DNA of 64,000 nucleotides from Anagrus nilaparvatae (GCA_022575985.1 JAKSXM010000272.1:27049501-27113500); one strand, 5' to 3'; counted from the first letter of the stretch, positions 20,663 to 32,645 are shown. The notes: generated from the sequence alone by a model not told the origin. A program made the numbers and translations.

Positions 20663-22987
20663 TTATTTATAATATACGTATGATGATCTTTGTATATTAT
20701 TAGCTTCTTTCCAAACGTCATTATCATTGTCCTCTGGAAAAGACAAATTTAATATAAAAAACAAATGCAAATTATCATACATGTACAATGTACATATTCT
20801 TAGGACTAAAATCAAATTATAAGTAAGATTTTAAAATATTTTTTCTCAAGAAATAAGAGGCTATTTTAGCTCGATAAGATTTTTTTCAGAAACTTTTCAT
20901 TGATACAAATAACATAGTACTTTCTACTTGGAATAAAAATCCTTATTATTCAAGATATTACCTGCATAAGATGCATTTTTTGATTCTGATTTATTTATAT
21001 CTTTTGGAATTTCATCATCAATAATGGATACGTCTTTTTTGGATTCTTCATTATTATCTACCATTGCAGCTAGTTGGCTGGATCGTTCTTGCTTATTAGG
21101 ATCATTCACTAAAATAAAATATGTTAAGTTATACTTCATTATAATTATTTAAAAAATTATTTTAAAAGAATCAGTTCAAAGTATTAATTAAAGGAATCTG
21201 AGTACTTTTTTGAGTATAAATCTAAAACTTAATTTTTTTTTCTATTTTTTTATTATTTTATCCTTGGATTAAAGAAGTTTAGTAATGAATAAAATATTTA
21301 TATAGGATATAATAATCTCACATTATTTAAACAAAGTTAATTAATAATCTAGTTGTGGATTACATAAATACTTTATTAATTTTAATCATAACAGATTTCC
21401 AGAATTTATATCATCGGTATCTGATTGAAAAAAAAAATCAAACATAATAAATATCATATTACTTCTGTAATGATAGATGCAAATATAAACTTATAATATT
21501 TAATCATTAAAAAACTAGACTTTTTGACTAAAATAGATGCGATGTATATTTTTATGTGAAATAATATACCTACAATAATTGCATAATAAAAAGAGTAGGA
21601 ATTAGGGTCTAATAAAATAAAATTTTAAGAAAAATTTTTACAAATATTACAATTTATACAAATATTTAAAAAATAATAAAACTTACTTTTTAAAGGTGAT
21701 ATCATAGGTCTTCTTAAATTTATATCTTTTTTATTGTTGATTATTTCTGGAGGTACATCTGATGTACATGTTTGTTCATTCGTATCAATAAAAAAGTATG
21801 GTTCGTCAATATTGCTTTCTGACGTTGATAAACTATCATTTACAAGGGGTACATTTTCTAGTAACTGAACAAGTAAATAATTTAAATAAACAGTAGATAA
21901 CTTTAAATTTGATAAAACGTATTTTTTATTATAATGATACCAACATTGTTTTCATTTCCTTTTTTGTCTCCACTTTTTGCAGTACGCACTATTTCTTTTG
22001 CTTCATCATTAATGCTAAGACTTTTTGGAACAAACGTAAAGTTGTTTAATGTCAAACCCGATGGAGACTTATTGGTTTTTTTTAAAAATTCCTCAAACAC
22101 TTGTACTAAGAAAAAAACATTTATATTTTTTTATATGCAATAAATATTATAATTATTTAAAAATATTATGGAATCAATTTAACCAAAGTTATATCTTTCA
22201 AAAATAAATAAATGACAAAGAATATTTACATTTTTCAGCTACTTCTCCATATGTTCGCAACCTATATTTTTTCTCAGTTTCAAGATCTTTATCAGTTATG
22301 TAAATATAGTGTATGTCTGCTGGTCTTACAGATTGACTGGTATAACTTTTATTTACCACTACTCGTAGCCAAGATTCTGGATATTTCACTAGTGGTTCTT
22401 TGAACCTGGGGTCATTTATATCCTCAGAACTTTTTCTAATTTTTATAGAACTGATCAGATCTTTTGCTTCATCATTAATGCCAAGACTTTTTGGAACAAA
22501 CGTAAAGTTGTTTAATGTCAAACCCGATGGAGACTTATTGGTTTTTTTTAAAAATTCCTCAAACACTTGTACTAAGAAAAAAACATTTATATTTTTTTAT
22601 ATGCAATAAATATTATAATTATTTAAAAATATTATGGAATCAATTTAACCAAAGTTATATCTTTCAAAAATAAATAAATGACAAAGAATATTTACATTTT
22701 TCAGCTACTTCTCCATATGTTCGCAACCTATATTTTTTCTCAGTTTCAAGATCTTTATCAGTTATGTAAATATAGTGTATGTCTGCTGGTCTTACAGATT
22801 TACTGGTATAACTTTTATTTACCACTACTCGTTGCCAAGATTCTGGATATTTCACTAGTGGTTCTTTGAACCTGGGGTCATTTATATCCTCAGAACTTTT
22901 TCTAATTTTTATAGAACTGATCAGATCTTTAATTTTTCGTTTTTTAGAACTTGTACTAGTATGATCGTCATATATATTCTCGTTCAT
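20663..22987 (-). CDS. Rearranged MBD gene with two MBD domains
   Basis: Exons are 22,987-22,696, 22,571-22,230, 22,105-21,941, 21,857-21,687, 21,108-20,962 and 20,733-20,663. Phases fit at every junction. Exon 1 codes MNENIYDDHTSTSSKKRKIK and an MBD (YPESWQRVVVNKSY, DIHYIYITDKD, RLRTYGEV). Exon 2 fuses the linker FEEFLKKTNKSPSGL...GINDEAK to a second MBD (DLISSIKIRK..., YPESWLRVVVNKS), because a 466-bp segment is tandemly duplicated. The next exons follow the unit 1 gene. A ~0.9 kb deletion removes its coiled-coil exons, so the reading ends QRSSYVYYK and stop. It could encode a tandem-MBD protein, or be a decaying copy that has kept its frame by chance. Confidence 0.65.
21995..22926. repeat. 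466-bp tandem duplication creating a second MBD exon
   Basis: 21,995-22,460 and 22,461-22,926 are near-identical; each contains part of a linker exon, an intron and most of an MBD exon. The join (GATCAGAT/CTTTTGCTTC) has CTTT at both parental breakpoints. The unit 1 locus has a single copy. Confidence 0.88.
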
Positions 22988-24273
22988 ATTTTTTCTAAAA
23001 ATAGTAAAAATTGTTATTTATATATAATACCTATACATAATAATTATGTATTTTTATAAGTTTAACTTTTGGAATAAAAGCATAATTACCTTGTTATAAA
23101 CAAAATGATGTCAACAATGCTTATTATAACTGATTTCAAAACCAATATTTATTATAATTATAGGTTATATATTGTTTACCGATTCTTTTGCTATGCATTA
23201 GATTTTACACTTATTTTCCTTCAAAAAGTTATAAGCAAATTAAATTTCTACTTATAAAAAAAAAAAAAAAATAATAAAAAAATAAAAAAGTGAATAAATT
23301 TGTCTGAACAGCTTAACTAACTAAGTGTTGATCTCACATCTGATGAATTAATGATGCTCTATAACTGAACGCAGACCCCCGGAATTTTGTCCCCAGTAAA
23401 TTGAGCGGTAGTGCTGCGCTCTGTCGTGAAATTAATTCGGAGTGGTAACACTCGTTATCTTATTATCTCGACATTAACTCGCGCGTTATTTAAATAATTT
23501 TTTGATTAAATAAAATTCTTTTTATAAATAAGTTAAAAAAGTAAACAAAAATAAATAAAAGCTCAAATTAATAAAAAAATGAGTGAATAAGAAGTATAAA
23601 GGAGTTGGTTTTATTGTGTACATCATAATTATGTTCATATCAGTTGAAAGTATTAAAGGTGTTGTAGCACATTTTTTAAAAGGTTTAAATAAATAAACTC
23701 TTTTATTAACTTATGCATAATTTTCAAACTGTAAAGTTTACTAAATCAATAAACCTGATCTGCTTAAGCTATTATTTTTAAACTTTTTTTAAATAAACAA
23801 ATTAGGTGATATTTCCAAAAAAAAAAAAAAATAATAATAGCTTTTTATTTTTTGAAGCTAAGAAATTTTGGGATAAAAAGTTTAGATTTATAAGAAACCG
23901 AAGAAAATAAATTTTCCATATCTATTAGTAGTCCCATAGAATAAAAATAGGTATACTGATAATGATATATTGAGTTAATATAATTTAATATAATTCTGCA
24001 ACAATTTAATTTTATTCCAAAAAGAAAAAAAAGAAGTAAAGTATTTTTTTATTTTTAGACATAAGTTTTTAAAAGTTTAGCCATCAGATCCAAAAAGTTT
24101 AGATTAAAGAATTTCTTAATACTAAAATGAGGACTTAAGCACGCATGAAAAAGAAGCAGGTATCAGGTCTTCGATTAGGACCCAAAAAATAATTAAAAAT
24201 TAATTTTTTTATTATTAAATAAAAATATTTGATTTCTGAGCTAACAATTTGCTCTATTTTTTCAATAAATTGC

Positions 24274-24310
24274 CCACGTTTCGAAGACCTTCAGTCTTCA
24301 TTATCGAGGC
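24274..24310 (-). other. Hairpin plus GAAACG motif, retroelement-terminus-like
   Basis: On the - strand: GCCTCGATAATGAAGACTGA followed by AGGTCTTCGAAACGTGGGC. GAAGAC/GTCTTC forms a stem followed by GAAACG. Similar strings (CTGATGA, hairpin, GAAACG) are termini of Penelope-like and related retroelements, some of which carry hammerhead ribozymes. The exact CUGAUGA core is absent (CGATAATGA), so activity is not claimed. Confidence 0.3.
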
Positions 24311-24624
24311 TAAAAATTTACAATATTTTACAATTTTATAAAAACTTTTTTTTTTTTTTTACATAATTCCAAATTTAATTCTTTTTTGCGCAAAAACTTT
24401 TGAGACAGAAATTTTCTAAAATTTAATTCTATGTTGCTTATCAATATCTAAAACAATGAAATTTTTCCGGGAAGAAAAGTGGCTATATTTAGTTCATGCG
24501 ATAAAAAGCTTTTTCATTTCTGCTATTATCTTGCTGGATCGAAGATACAACAATGATTCCTGAAGAGAAGAAAATAGATTATTGCTGAAATGCATAATGA
24601 AAAAATATGATTTAAATATTTCGG

Positions 24625-24735
24625 GGTAGCCACTTGGTCTGGAAAACTGGAAAGTCAGGGAAAGTCAGGGATTTTAATTTTGTCCCTGGAATGTCAAGGA
24701 AAGTCAGGGATTTTTATAAAAATACCTGGAAAAAG
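24625..24735. repeat. CAGGGA/CTGGAAA-rich transposon-end-like sequence
   Basis: Repeats AAGTCAGGG several times with CTGGAAA motifs. The composition is the same as that of the termini of the nested element at 25,473-27,585 and of many animal DNA-transposon ends. No partner end was found, so it may be a solo end. Confidence 0.4.
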
Positions 24736-25129
24736 ATTAATTAAATAATGCTAATAATTTTTTATTCTTAAATAATAGATATTTTTAGAAATTTATCATG
24801 ATATAATATTTCATTCATTTTCGCGTAAACTAGGATTAGGACTGGCCCATTTTCCGCTTTTTTCATAAAAAATAATTGATTCCTTAAATCTAAAAAAGGG
24901 ATTCAAAAGTTCCAATTATTATCCCTTTTTTTAGCCTTCAATATTAAAATTAAGCTCAGGGAGACTTTAAAAACAAATGCGTTTTTTTGTTGCATAAAAA
25001 AAATGGCATAATCACCCCACCCCCCTTTTCGAAACTTTTTTGAATCCCCTACTGCCCATAAGTCTAATGTAGTGAACTCCCCTTGTTAATCTATTTTTGG
25101 ATTAATTTAAAATTTTATGTCCACGGCGC

Positions 25130-25300
25130 GATTCAATAATAAGCATTTTATTGCAACTGACGAGGAAAAATTATGTTTTATTTTTTTATGCAATTGCCCT
25201 TGGTCGTAAAAACAAATGCCCCAGATCGCAATTTGCTTGGGCAATGGGCCATTTCTTATATTTGCGGCCTAGGATAAAAATATACCATCTATGTCTCGAT
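25130..25300. repeat. Dispersed 'ATCGCAATTTGC' repeat copy
   Basis: Carries ACTGACGAGGAAAAATTATG, CCCCAGATCGCAATTTGC and GCGGCCTAGGATAAAAATAT. The same ordered blocks occur at 51.3-51.8 kb and 54.2-54.7 kb, so it is a member of that family lying inside the 6.39 kb element. Confidence 0.6.
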
Positions 25301-25472
25301 CTATGTAAAAAGAGTTGTTTTAGTTTCTAAGGTCATAAATGAAAAATTTCGGACCAAAATTGAAATATGGCCCCCCAATTAGACTAATTTATAACTACAC
25401 TGAAAAAAAATTCGGCATGCGGCTATAAATTTTTCTAAGAATTTAACACAAGATTCGAAACAAATTTTACTT

Positions 25473-27585
25473 AGGGTGTCTACATATCTGAGAAAATAAG
25501 TTTCCCTGTGTTTTGCAGGTTTTTCCAGGATAAAAACGAAAAATTTCCAGGTTTAATTTTAGAATTAATTTATTATTATTAATTTCAATTGAATATAATT
25601 TCTATATTACGAGTAATTCTTACAAGGGGAGTTTAATACATTTGGAACACCAAATTACACCAAATGGTTATGGATGAGTTTGTTATGTTGAAAAAACATG
25701 CTGACTACCCTCCGTTCATTCCAATGACCCTTATGGGACTAGAAACGCAGGGCTCAACGTTATAAAATAGAGTTTTTTGGTAATTTTTAATGAAACGCCA
25801 AATCTCGCATGTTAACCAAAACTCTTCTAGTTGGTCTCATTTTTTTGTTTTAAGTATCACCTTTCATACGCCGTAAACCGCAATTTATTATCACTAATTT
25901 TCTCATCACTATAGCCAATTAACCTAACGGTAATTTTTTGCTAAAAAACACCAATGTTTAAATTAGTGCCAAAATTGTAATTTTTGACAAAAATAGGTTT
26001 TATAAATCTCATTAAATTTCTACATGCTTTAAGTTTCCAGAAATTTTTTACTCTTCTCATTACTTGATTCGTTTTTAAGAAATGGCTCTTCAAAGTTAAC
26101 ATTAAAAATGAGTTTTTTTGAAAAATCGTAAAATTGGGACTATTACTTCAAATTATCATATCTGGTTAACGAATACTTGAAAAGTGTAAAGTAAAGAAGT
26201 TTTGGAAACTTAAAGCTTGTACAAATTTTTTCAGACCTATAAAACCCATTTTTGTTAAAAATTACAAATTTGGCAGCAATTTAAAAATTTGTCATTTTTA
26301 GCCAAAAATGACCGTTTGGTTAATTGGCTATAGTAATGAGAGAATTAGTGATAATAAATTGCGGTTTGCGGCGTTTGAAAGGTGATACTTAAACCAAAAA
26401 AATGAGATGAATCAAAACAGTTTTGGTTAACTTGCGAGGTTTTGGCGTTTTATTGAAAATTACCAAAAAACCCTATTTTATAACATTAAGCCTTTTTTAA
26501 CATAACAAACTCATCCATATACATTTGGTGTTCCAAATGTATTGAAATCCAATATTGTTAGTGAAATTGAGGGGAAGTGGAGGTCTGAAATTATGAATAA
26601 CACGATTAATACTGGATTTAATATGTAAAAATATGTTACCATGTCCATTTTTAAGGTTCTAGGTTTAAAGATATCAAATAGCAGCTGTTTTTTAGGTTTC
26701 ATAAATTTTAAATATAAAATCTGAGCTTAATTTTCCTTATTAATTTTCTTACTCTCTAAATGAAGCTTTTACAGGTATATAAAATTTTTTAAATATATGG
26801 ATGCAGGCTGGATTTGTGATTGTAGGGGCCTGTAGGCACCCAATGTTAAAAAAATTTCGTGAGAGCCCTTTCTAATGCTTTAATTTGTTGGGGGGCCCGT
26901 AGGCCGTGCCTACTATGTCCGTATGGTAAATCCAGCATTGCATGGACGAGTATGTAATATTTCCCGCAAAAAGGGAAAATTAAAGAAAAATTTAAATGCT
27001 AATAATTTTTTAGCTTTATTTATAGCGCAGAAAAATTAAAATAGAAAATTTAGCTCAGATTTTATTTAAAAATAAAATTCGATAATTATTTTAACTAAAA
27101 AAACTTCTTTTTGAAACCTGTTAATTTAGAACCTTAATAACTTATAAATTATCATATTTTTAATTACTAAACCCAGTCAAATCGGTTTTTCATAAATCCC
27201 AGTTTTGCTCTTATAGTAAGTGTTCTGAGCAAAAATGAATCTCCAGTAAGATTTTTATTGATATAATGAAAAAATATAATTTCTTGTATAATGTAAATGA
27301 TATTCAAGGGCATAAAATGGTTAAAAAAACTGGGTAACCGTGTCTACAAATGTAGTAATTAATTTTTATTTTTTTAAAAGATCAAACCGATTATACCATT
27401 TTGGTCATAAGAAAATGTTTTCGATGTTAATGTGAGAACCATAAGAATAAATGAATAAAAATAATTTTGGATTCAAAATTCCAGGGTTTTTAATTAATTC
27501 CCTGGGTTTCCATGGTTTTCCAGGGTGAAATTAAATTCCCTGTGTTTCCAGGGTTTTCCCTATTTTTCTAGGTTGTAGACACCCT
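25473..27585. mobile_element. 2.1 kb nested element, TIR AGGGTGTCTACA
   Basis: The left end AGGGTGTCTACA is matched by TGTAGACACCCT at 27,574-27,585. Both ends continue into ACAGGGAA/CCTGG-rich sequence. No obvious target duplication and no transposase frame. It contains a large hairpin at 25,635-26,543. Near 27,375-27,420 it shares a stretch (GATCAAACCGATTA, TTTTGGTCATAAGAAAAT) with the core of the foldback element at 4,127-4,180. Confidence 0.6.
25635..26543. repeat. ~0.9 kb imperfect palindrome
   Basis: AATACATTTGGAACACCAAA at the left is complementary to the right end. Complementarity continues inward (GGATGAGTTTGTTATG; GCCAATTAACC; ATCACTAATTTTCTCATCAC) to a centre near 26,090, at lower identity inside. 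A fragment of the same family (TTGAAAATTACCAAAAAA, CCCTATTTTATAACATTG) lies at about 56,900-56,950, showing it is dispersed. Confidence 0.75.
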
Positions 27586-29762
27586 GTAATCTACTATCTG
27601 TAAGTAACATTACTATCCTGATAGTAAATTTTTGTATTGGATACTAAATACGTCGACATTATTTTGTATAATAAATGCCTTAAAAAAAGTAATTTTTGTA
27701 TGAAACAATGTATTTACCTATAATAAGGTAAGTTACTTTTAAATATGATTGCTAATTTTTTTAAAAATAATTTATATTAATTTAATATTGTAATTACTTA
27801 AAAAAATACTTTATCAAATAATTTCTTTATTTTAAGCGCAGCTTTTATTGTGAAAAAAATTTAAAAAAAACTTTTTTTTTTATCAAAGTATATTAATCAG
27901 TTTTTCCTATGTCTTAGATAACGGATTTCACATTTATTGAATTAAAAAAAAAAAAAGTAATAGCTTTTTCGGGTCAAATTTTTAAATCAATATTAAATAA
28001 TTTTTTCTTAAGCCTTATATCTGGCTGATCCGTAGTAGATTAAATATTTATGAAATACAAAAATATCTGCTATGATGATTCACAAAAACAAAAAAATTTT
28101 CGACCACTAAAACAGTCTCAAATGAGCTGAAAACTGACATGAGGTCATTTTTTTGCTTAAAATTCGACATACTTCAAGAAGAGCGTTTTTAAGAATTTTT
28201 TTTGGTTTTGTTAATCACCCTAATGTCTACCATAAAACAAATAATGTTGAAATTCAATTTTTTTTTACCTAATACTTTTTGTGGCTTTTTTATAACTACG
28301 GGTTTTTTACCCACTGCATTTATCCATTGTATTTAAAATTACCTAAAATTTCAACTTATTGATAAATATAATTTATTTTAAAAAAATTAATATTTTTATA
28401 ATTCTTTAAAAAAAATTTAAGATAGGGAGTCGAATTGGATTTTTCAAAATCTCAAAATTTTTTTAAATTTTTTTTCCAACTCTTTATACCTTGAAAAATT
28501 CCCTCCTAAAATATTTAGGCAAAATTCTGCTTTATAACGATATTACACGATTCTAAACATGCGAAATACTTAAGAAATAATACAAAAAAAAATTTTCAAA
28601 CGCGATTATCTCGAAACTACGTTTTTTCAACTGGCCAGGAAAATATAAAAAATATAAAATTTTAAAAAAACGACTTTATTTTCATAAAAATTGTGAACAA
28701 ATTTTTTTTCGTCATTCTTTGCTTTTGGCCAATTTTAAAAAAACACATTAATTCAGAATCTTAAAACTTATAAGAGCATGCAAAGCAAAATAATATAATA
28801 ATAATCCCGTGATAATTCCTTAAAATAGATTTTTAACAATCTTAATTTGTTTTTAAGTAACATTTAATAAATAATTTTATATTTAATTTTCAAAATATTT
28901 ATACGTTTTATATAATGTAAAGTAAAAAAATAAATTTTTAATTATTTTTTGGGTCCTAATCGAAGACCTGATACCTGCTTCTTTTTCATGCGTGCTTAAG
29001 TCCTCATTTTAGTATTAAGAAATTCTTTAATCTAAACTTTTTGGATCTGATGGCTAAACTTTTAAAAACTTATGTCTAAAAATAAAAAAATACTTTACTT
29101 CTTTTTTTTCTTTTTGGAATAAAATTAAATTGTTGCAGAATTATATTAAATTATATTAACTCAATATATCATTATCAGTATACCTATTTTTATTCTATGG
29201 GACTACTAATAGATATGGAAAATTTATTTTCTTCGGTTTCTTATAAATCTAAACTTTTTATCCCAAAATTTCTTAGCTTCAAAAAATAAAAAGCTATTAT
29301 TATTTTTTTTTTTTTTTGGAAATATCACCTAATTTGTTTATTTAAAAAAAGTTTAAAAATAATAGCTTAAGCAGATCAGGTTTATTGATTTAGTAAACTT
29401 TACAGTTTGAAAATTATGCATAAGTTAATAAAAGAGTTTATTTATTTAAACCTTTTAAAAAATGTGCTACAACACCTTTAATACTTTCAACTGATATGAA
29501 CATAATTATGATGTACACAATAAAACCAACTCCTTTATACTTCTTATTCACTCATTTTTTTATTAATTTGAGCTTTTATTTATTTTTGTTTACTTTTTTA
29601 ACTTATTTATAAAAAGAATTTTATTTAATCAAAAAATTATTTAAATAACGCGCGAGTTAATGTCGAGATAATAAGATAACGAGTGTTACCACTCCGAATT
29701 AATTTCACGACAGAGCGCAGCACTACCGCTCAATTTACTGGGGACAAAATTCCGGGGGTCGC

Positions 29763-30644
29763 ACTGAACTCTGCAGCCGCGTGCTTGAAAGGTTCACACG
29801 ACGAGCTTTAAATTTTTCTCAGAATTTTTAAATTTGAAAAAAGTAAAAACTAATCAAAATAATAAAATTGCTGAATAAAATTATTTATCCTATTTTGAAC
29901 CTGACCTGAACCTAAAAAATTCAATATAATACCTGTTACCTATTTTAGAAAACGTATATATATACAATATTAATTAAACGTATATATATATACAATATTA
30001 ATTCAGATGGAACATATACATGAATTCATCAATTTTGCAAAAGAGAAAAAAAGTATATAGATTTAAAAAAAAAAAAAAAATAAAACAGGATGAAAAAAAA
30101 ATACTTACAGTGAATAATAGAGGTATAAGTTATTTTATTTTAATTTTTCAAATTAATATAACTATACTAATAATTGCTAACAATGTTTTTATAAAAAAAA
30201 TATGAAGTACAAAGAGAATCAATAAAACTTATAATGCAATTTGAACATTAATTTAAAATGTTTTGTTCCAATGCTTCCAAAATTTATGTTTCTTCCTTTT
30301 ATCAAAGTAGATAGTGGATTCGAATTATAAAAGTTTCACTATAATTATAATTCTACTATATAACTAATAAACAAATCGTGTAATTTACTTAATAAATAAT
30401 TTTATATCCACAGATAAATCTCCAAAATAAAAAAGTACTTATTTTGATTTATTTTTAAATTATAAAAGTATATATACCAGCATCAAGCTAATTGTATAAT
30501 ATTAATAATAAATTTTAACATAAATTAAGATTCTTTTTAAATTTGATGCATTTTAAAATATGAATTACAATTATTATATAAATGTAAATTTATATTTTTC
30601 CTTTATCAAGTTGCAACTTTATTTTCATTAACCATAATTCATCA
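29763..30644. other. AT-rich spacer collinear with 12,590-13,479
   Basis: Continues the unit 2 duplication right of the 6.39 kb insertion. It contains a short repeated ACGTATATATATACAATATT block near 29,950-30,000 and the 3' flank of the next F-box gene. A 61-codon frame here is A-rich and not credible. Confidence 0.6.
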
Positions 30645-32207
30645 TCAGTTAAATCCGTTATCATACCTATCAGAAAATAGTTCAAATTCATTGTCATCAT
30701 CATCATCATCATAATCTTCATAACTATAATAGCCTTCATAATCAACATCTGAGTTTAAAGAATCATAATCATCTTTATACATATCAGGATCATACAAAAT
30801 TTTTAAAGCATGTTGTTCAGCACAAGTGCTGTTTACCTCTTTTATTTCTTGAATAATATCCTCAGATAAGTTAGGACACCATGAAACATCAAGTTGCATT
30901 AAATTTTGAGAATTTTTTACTAATTCTTTTAAGTGTTCGTTTGTTATGTTTGTACCAGAAACATTTAATTCGCTTAACTTTGAATATGCATATAAGCTCT
31001 TAAATCCTACATCTGTAAGCTGGCATTTGGAAATATCGATACTTTTTAAATTTGCACATTGGGATAAGCCAATTAATATTTTATCTATTATTTTATCACT
31101 TAGCATGCTAATCTTAAAAGATTCTAGACTTTCCATTTCACAAAAATTTTTTTCCCCAGTTTCTGTTAATAAATAATCTTGTATATTTAACAAAGATAAT
31201 TCCTTCAAATTCTTACATTCTGCCAATCCTTTTAGAAATTCATCGGTAATAACAAAATTAGACCACTTTAATACTTTTAAATTTTGATATTCATGAAAGG
31301 AATAGTTAATTGGATTCTCAATTGAATCTAATTCTAAAACACATAATAATCTTTTTGATAAACATTCTAAAAAATGTTCATCAATTTTTAAGTTAATTAA
31401 TGTTAGTTTTCTCAGTTTTTTTTGCTTTGAAAGCAGATTTTTAAGGTCGATGATATTTTCTTGGTCATATTCTTCTAATTCCAAATAAAATTCAGTGATA
31501 TTTTCACAATGGCTTTCATTTAATGCTTTGACTGCTTCCATTTCTATTCCTTTTAATATATAATAGCCTTTATCAAGAAATTCTTCAAGTCCAATTAAAG
31601 ATATTTTTAATTTTTCCACATTTTTTAATTTTGATAGAAAATTTACTAAATGACTTGTTACTGTGAATTTACAATTACGTATATTTAATTCTTCAATTTT
31701 ATTAGTTTGTAATTTTGACAAAATTTTATCGTTTAAATTCAATCCTTCTAATGATACAATGCAAAGATTAACATTGTTTTCAAATAATAGGCCAAGATCA
31801 TCTTCTTCAAAAATTGAATACTTTCGATAAATTTCAAGTCGGTGAAGGTTCTTGCAATTTTCTGAAGCTTCTTTTATTAATACTTCAATACCTTCTGCAA
31901 TTAAATAGCCTTCAATTTTTAAAGAGTTCAAATAACTCCCACAAGTTTTAATAAAATTAATAATAAAAGGTAGTGCTTCTTCTGTCTTTTCAACTATTTC
32001 ATTTATCAATTCATCAGAAATATGTAGGTTTTTTGCTAATAGAAATCCCCATCTTGCACATACAAATGAAGCTTCTAATTTTTCTGTTGCAGTTAGATTT
32101 TTAAAAACTTCTAATAAACAATCGTCATTCAAATTATTAATATGAATTTCTTTCTTATTATCTAATGAATTTTCAGACACATGCTTGGGTTCATGGTTTG
32201 ATGACAT
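30645..32207 (-). CDS. F-box/LRR protein (intact copy B2)
   Basis: Encodes 520 residues from the ATG at 32,207 (MSSNHEPKHVSENSLDNKKE). The upstream in-frame Met at 32,252 is rejected because an acceptor (TTTTGCAG/GTTCAAAAATG) lies between. The F-box is at about residues 20-60 (EIHINNLNDDCLLEVFKNL, FVCARWGFLLAKNL); LRRs follow to about 460 (LSELNVSGTNITNEHLKELV, LMQLDVSWCPNLSEDI). The tail is acidic (YEDYDDDDDDNEFELF). It is the unit 2 sister of the frameshifted copy at 13,480-15,050 and shows the unbroken frame. A donor near 32,520 (AAAG/GTAAGT) gives a ~0.3 kb 5' UTR intron. Predicted role: substrate receptor of an SCF ubiquitin ligase; substrate unknown. Confidence 0.87.
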   Translation of the reverse strand: MSSNHEPKHVSENSLDNKKEIHINNLNDDCLLEVFKNLTATEKLEASFVCARWGFLLAKNLHISDELINEIVEKTEEALPFIINFIKTCGSYLNSLKIEGYLIAEGIEVLIKEASENCKNLHRLEIYRKYSIFEEDDLGLLFENNVNLCIVSLEGLNLNDKILSKLQTNKIEELNIRNCKFTVTSHLVNFLSKLKNVEKLKISLIGLEEFLDKGYYILKGIEMEAVKALNESHCENITEFYLELEEYDQENIIDLKNLLSKQKKLRKLTLINLKIDEHFLECLSKRLLCVLELDSIENPINYSFHEYQNLKVLKWSNFVITDEFLKGLAECKNLKELSLLNIQDYLLTETGEKNFCEMESLESFKISMLSDKIIDKILIGLSQCANLKSIDISKCQLTDVGFKSLYAYSKLSELNVSGTNITNEHLKELVKNSQNLMQLDVSWCPNLSEDIIQEIKEVNSTCAEQHALKILYDPDMYKDDYDSLNSDVDYEGYYSYEDYDDDDDDNEFELFSDRYDNGFN

Positions 32208-32567
32208 TTTTGAACCTGCAAAATTATTTGAATTTTTTATCAAAATAAACAAATAAAAAATAATTTAAGTATAGTTAGTTAAATTAATATTTGTAAAATG
32301 AAATTAACATTGTAAAAGTAAAATTACATAAACAAAAATTATTCTATTTCTATACTTGCAATTACACACGAGTTAAAATTTATATGTATAGCCTATAACC
32401 TATACCTATTTAAAAAAACAAAGCTGAGATCTCTTTAATTGAGCTAATATTATCGAGCATTTAATTTATCATTTGGGTTAATATATTCTTAAACAAAAAT
32501 GTAAAAAATAATCTTAAACTTACCTTTTTTTAATTTAGTTAAAAAATGGTTTATAGGTACCTATAAA

Positions 32568-32645
32568 ACACCGGAGCCCAAGTGAAACTTAATTGTTTAT
32601 CAATAACTTTTTATGTTGTTAAAACAGGTATTTTTGTTATCATCA
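32568..32645 (-). promoter_or_regulatory. Conserved F-box-family upstream block (copy B2)
   Basis: The + strand reads ACCGGAGCCCAAGTGAAACT, ATCAATAACTTTTTATGTTG, then TTAAAACAGGTATTTTTGTT. It is the counterpart of 16,255-16,332. Similarity between the duplication units ends here. Confidence 0.5.

Larger units (their letters stand above)
23371..29762. mobile_element. 6.39 kb foldback element, ~830-bp TIRs, 7-bp TSD
   Basis: ACTGAAC at 23,364-23,370 and 29,763-29,769 flanks the element, and the unit 1 homologue near 12,582 has one ACTGAAC with no insert. The arms, 23,371 to ~24,205 and ~28,927 to 29,762, are almost perfect inverted copies; terminal sequence includes GACCCCCGGAATTTTGTCCC. The interior (24,206-28,926) has no long reading frame and contains a nested element at 25,473-27,585. 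A 7-bp duplication with long inverted repeats recalls Galileo-type P-superfamily foldbacks, but the termini are not ones I recognise. The high arm identity suggests recent activity or gene conversion. Confidence 0.85.
17031..32645. repeat. Unit 2 of the tandem segmental duplication
   Basis: Direct-orientation copy of 1-16,340. It carries an F-box/LRR pseudogene (17,177-18,550), a rearranged MBD gene (20,663-22,987), a 6.39 kb foldback insertion and an intact F-box/LRR gene (30,645-32,207). About 2.6 kb matching 6,060-8,680 (a whole F-box gene) and about 0.9 kb matching 9,505-10,418 are absent. Coding identity with unit 1 is high, with a handful of substitutions per few hundred bases, so the duplication is fairly recent. 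Confidence 0.88.
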
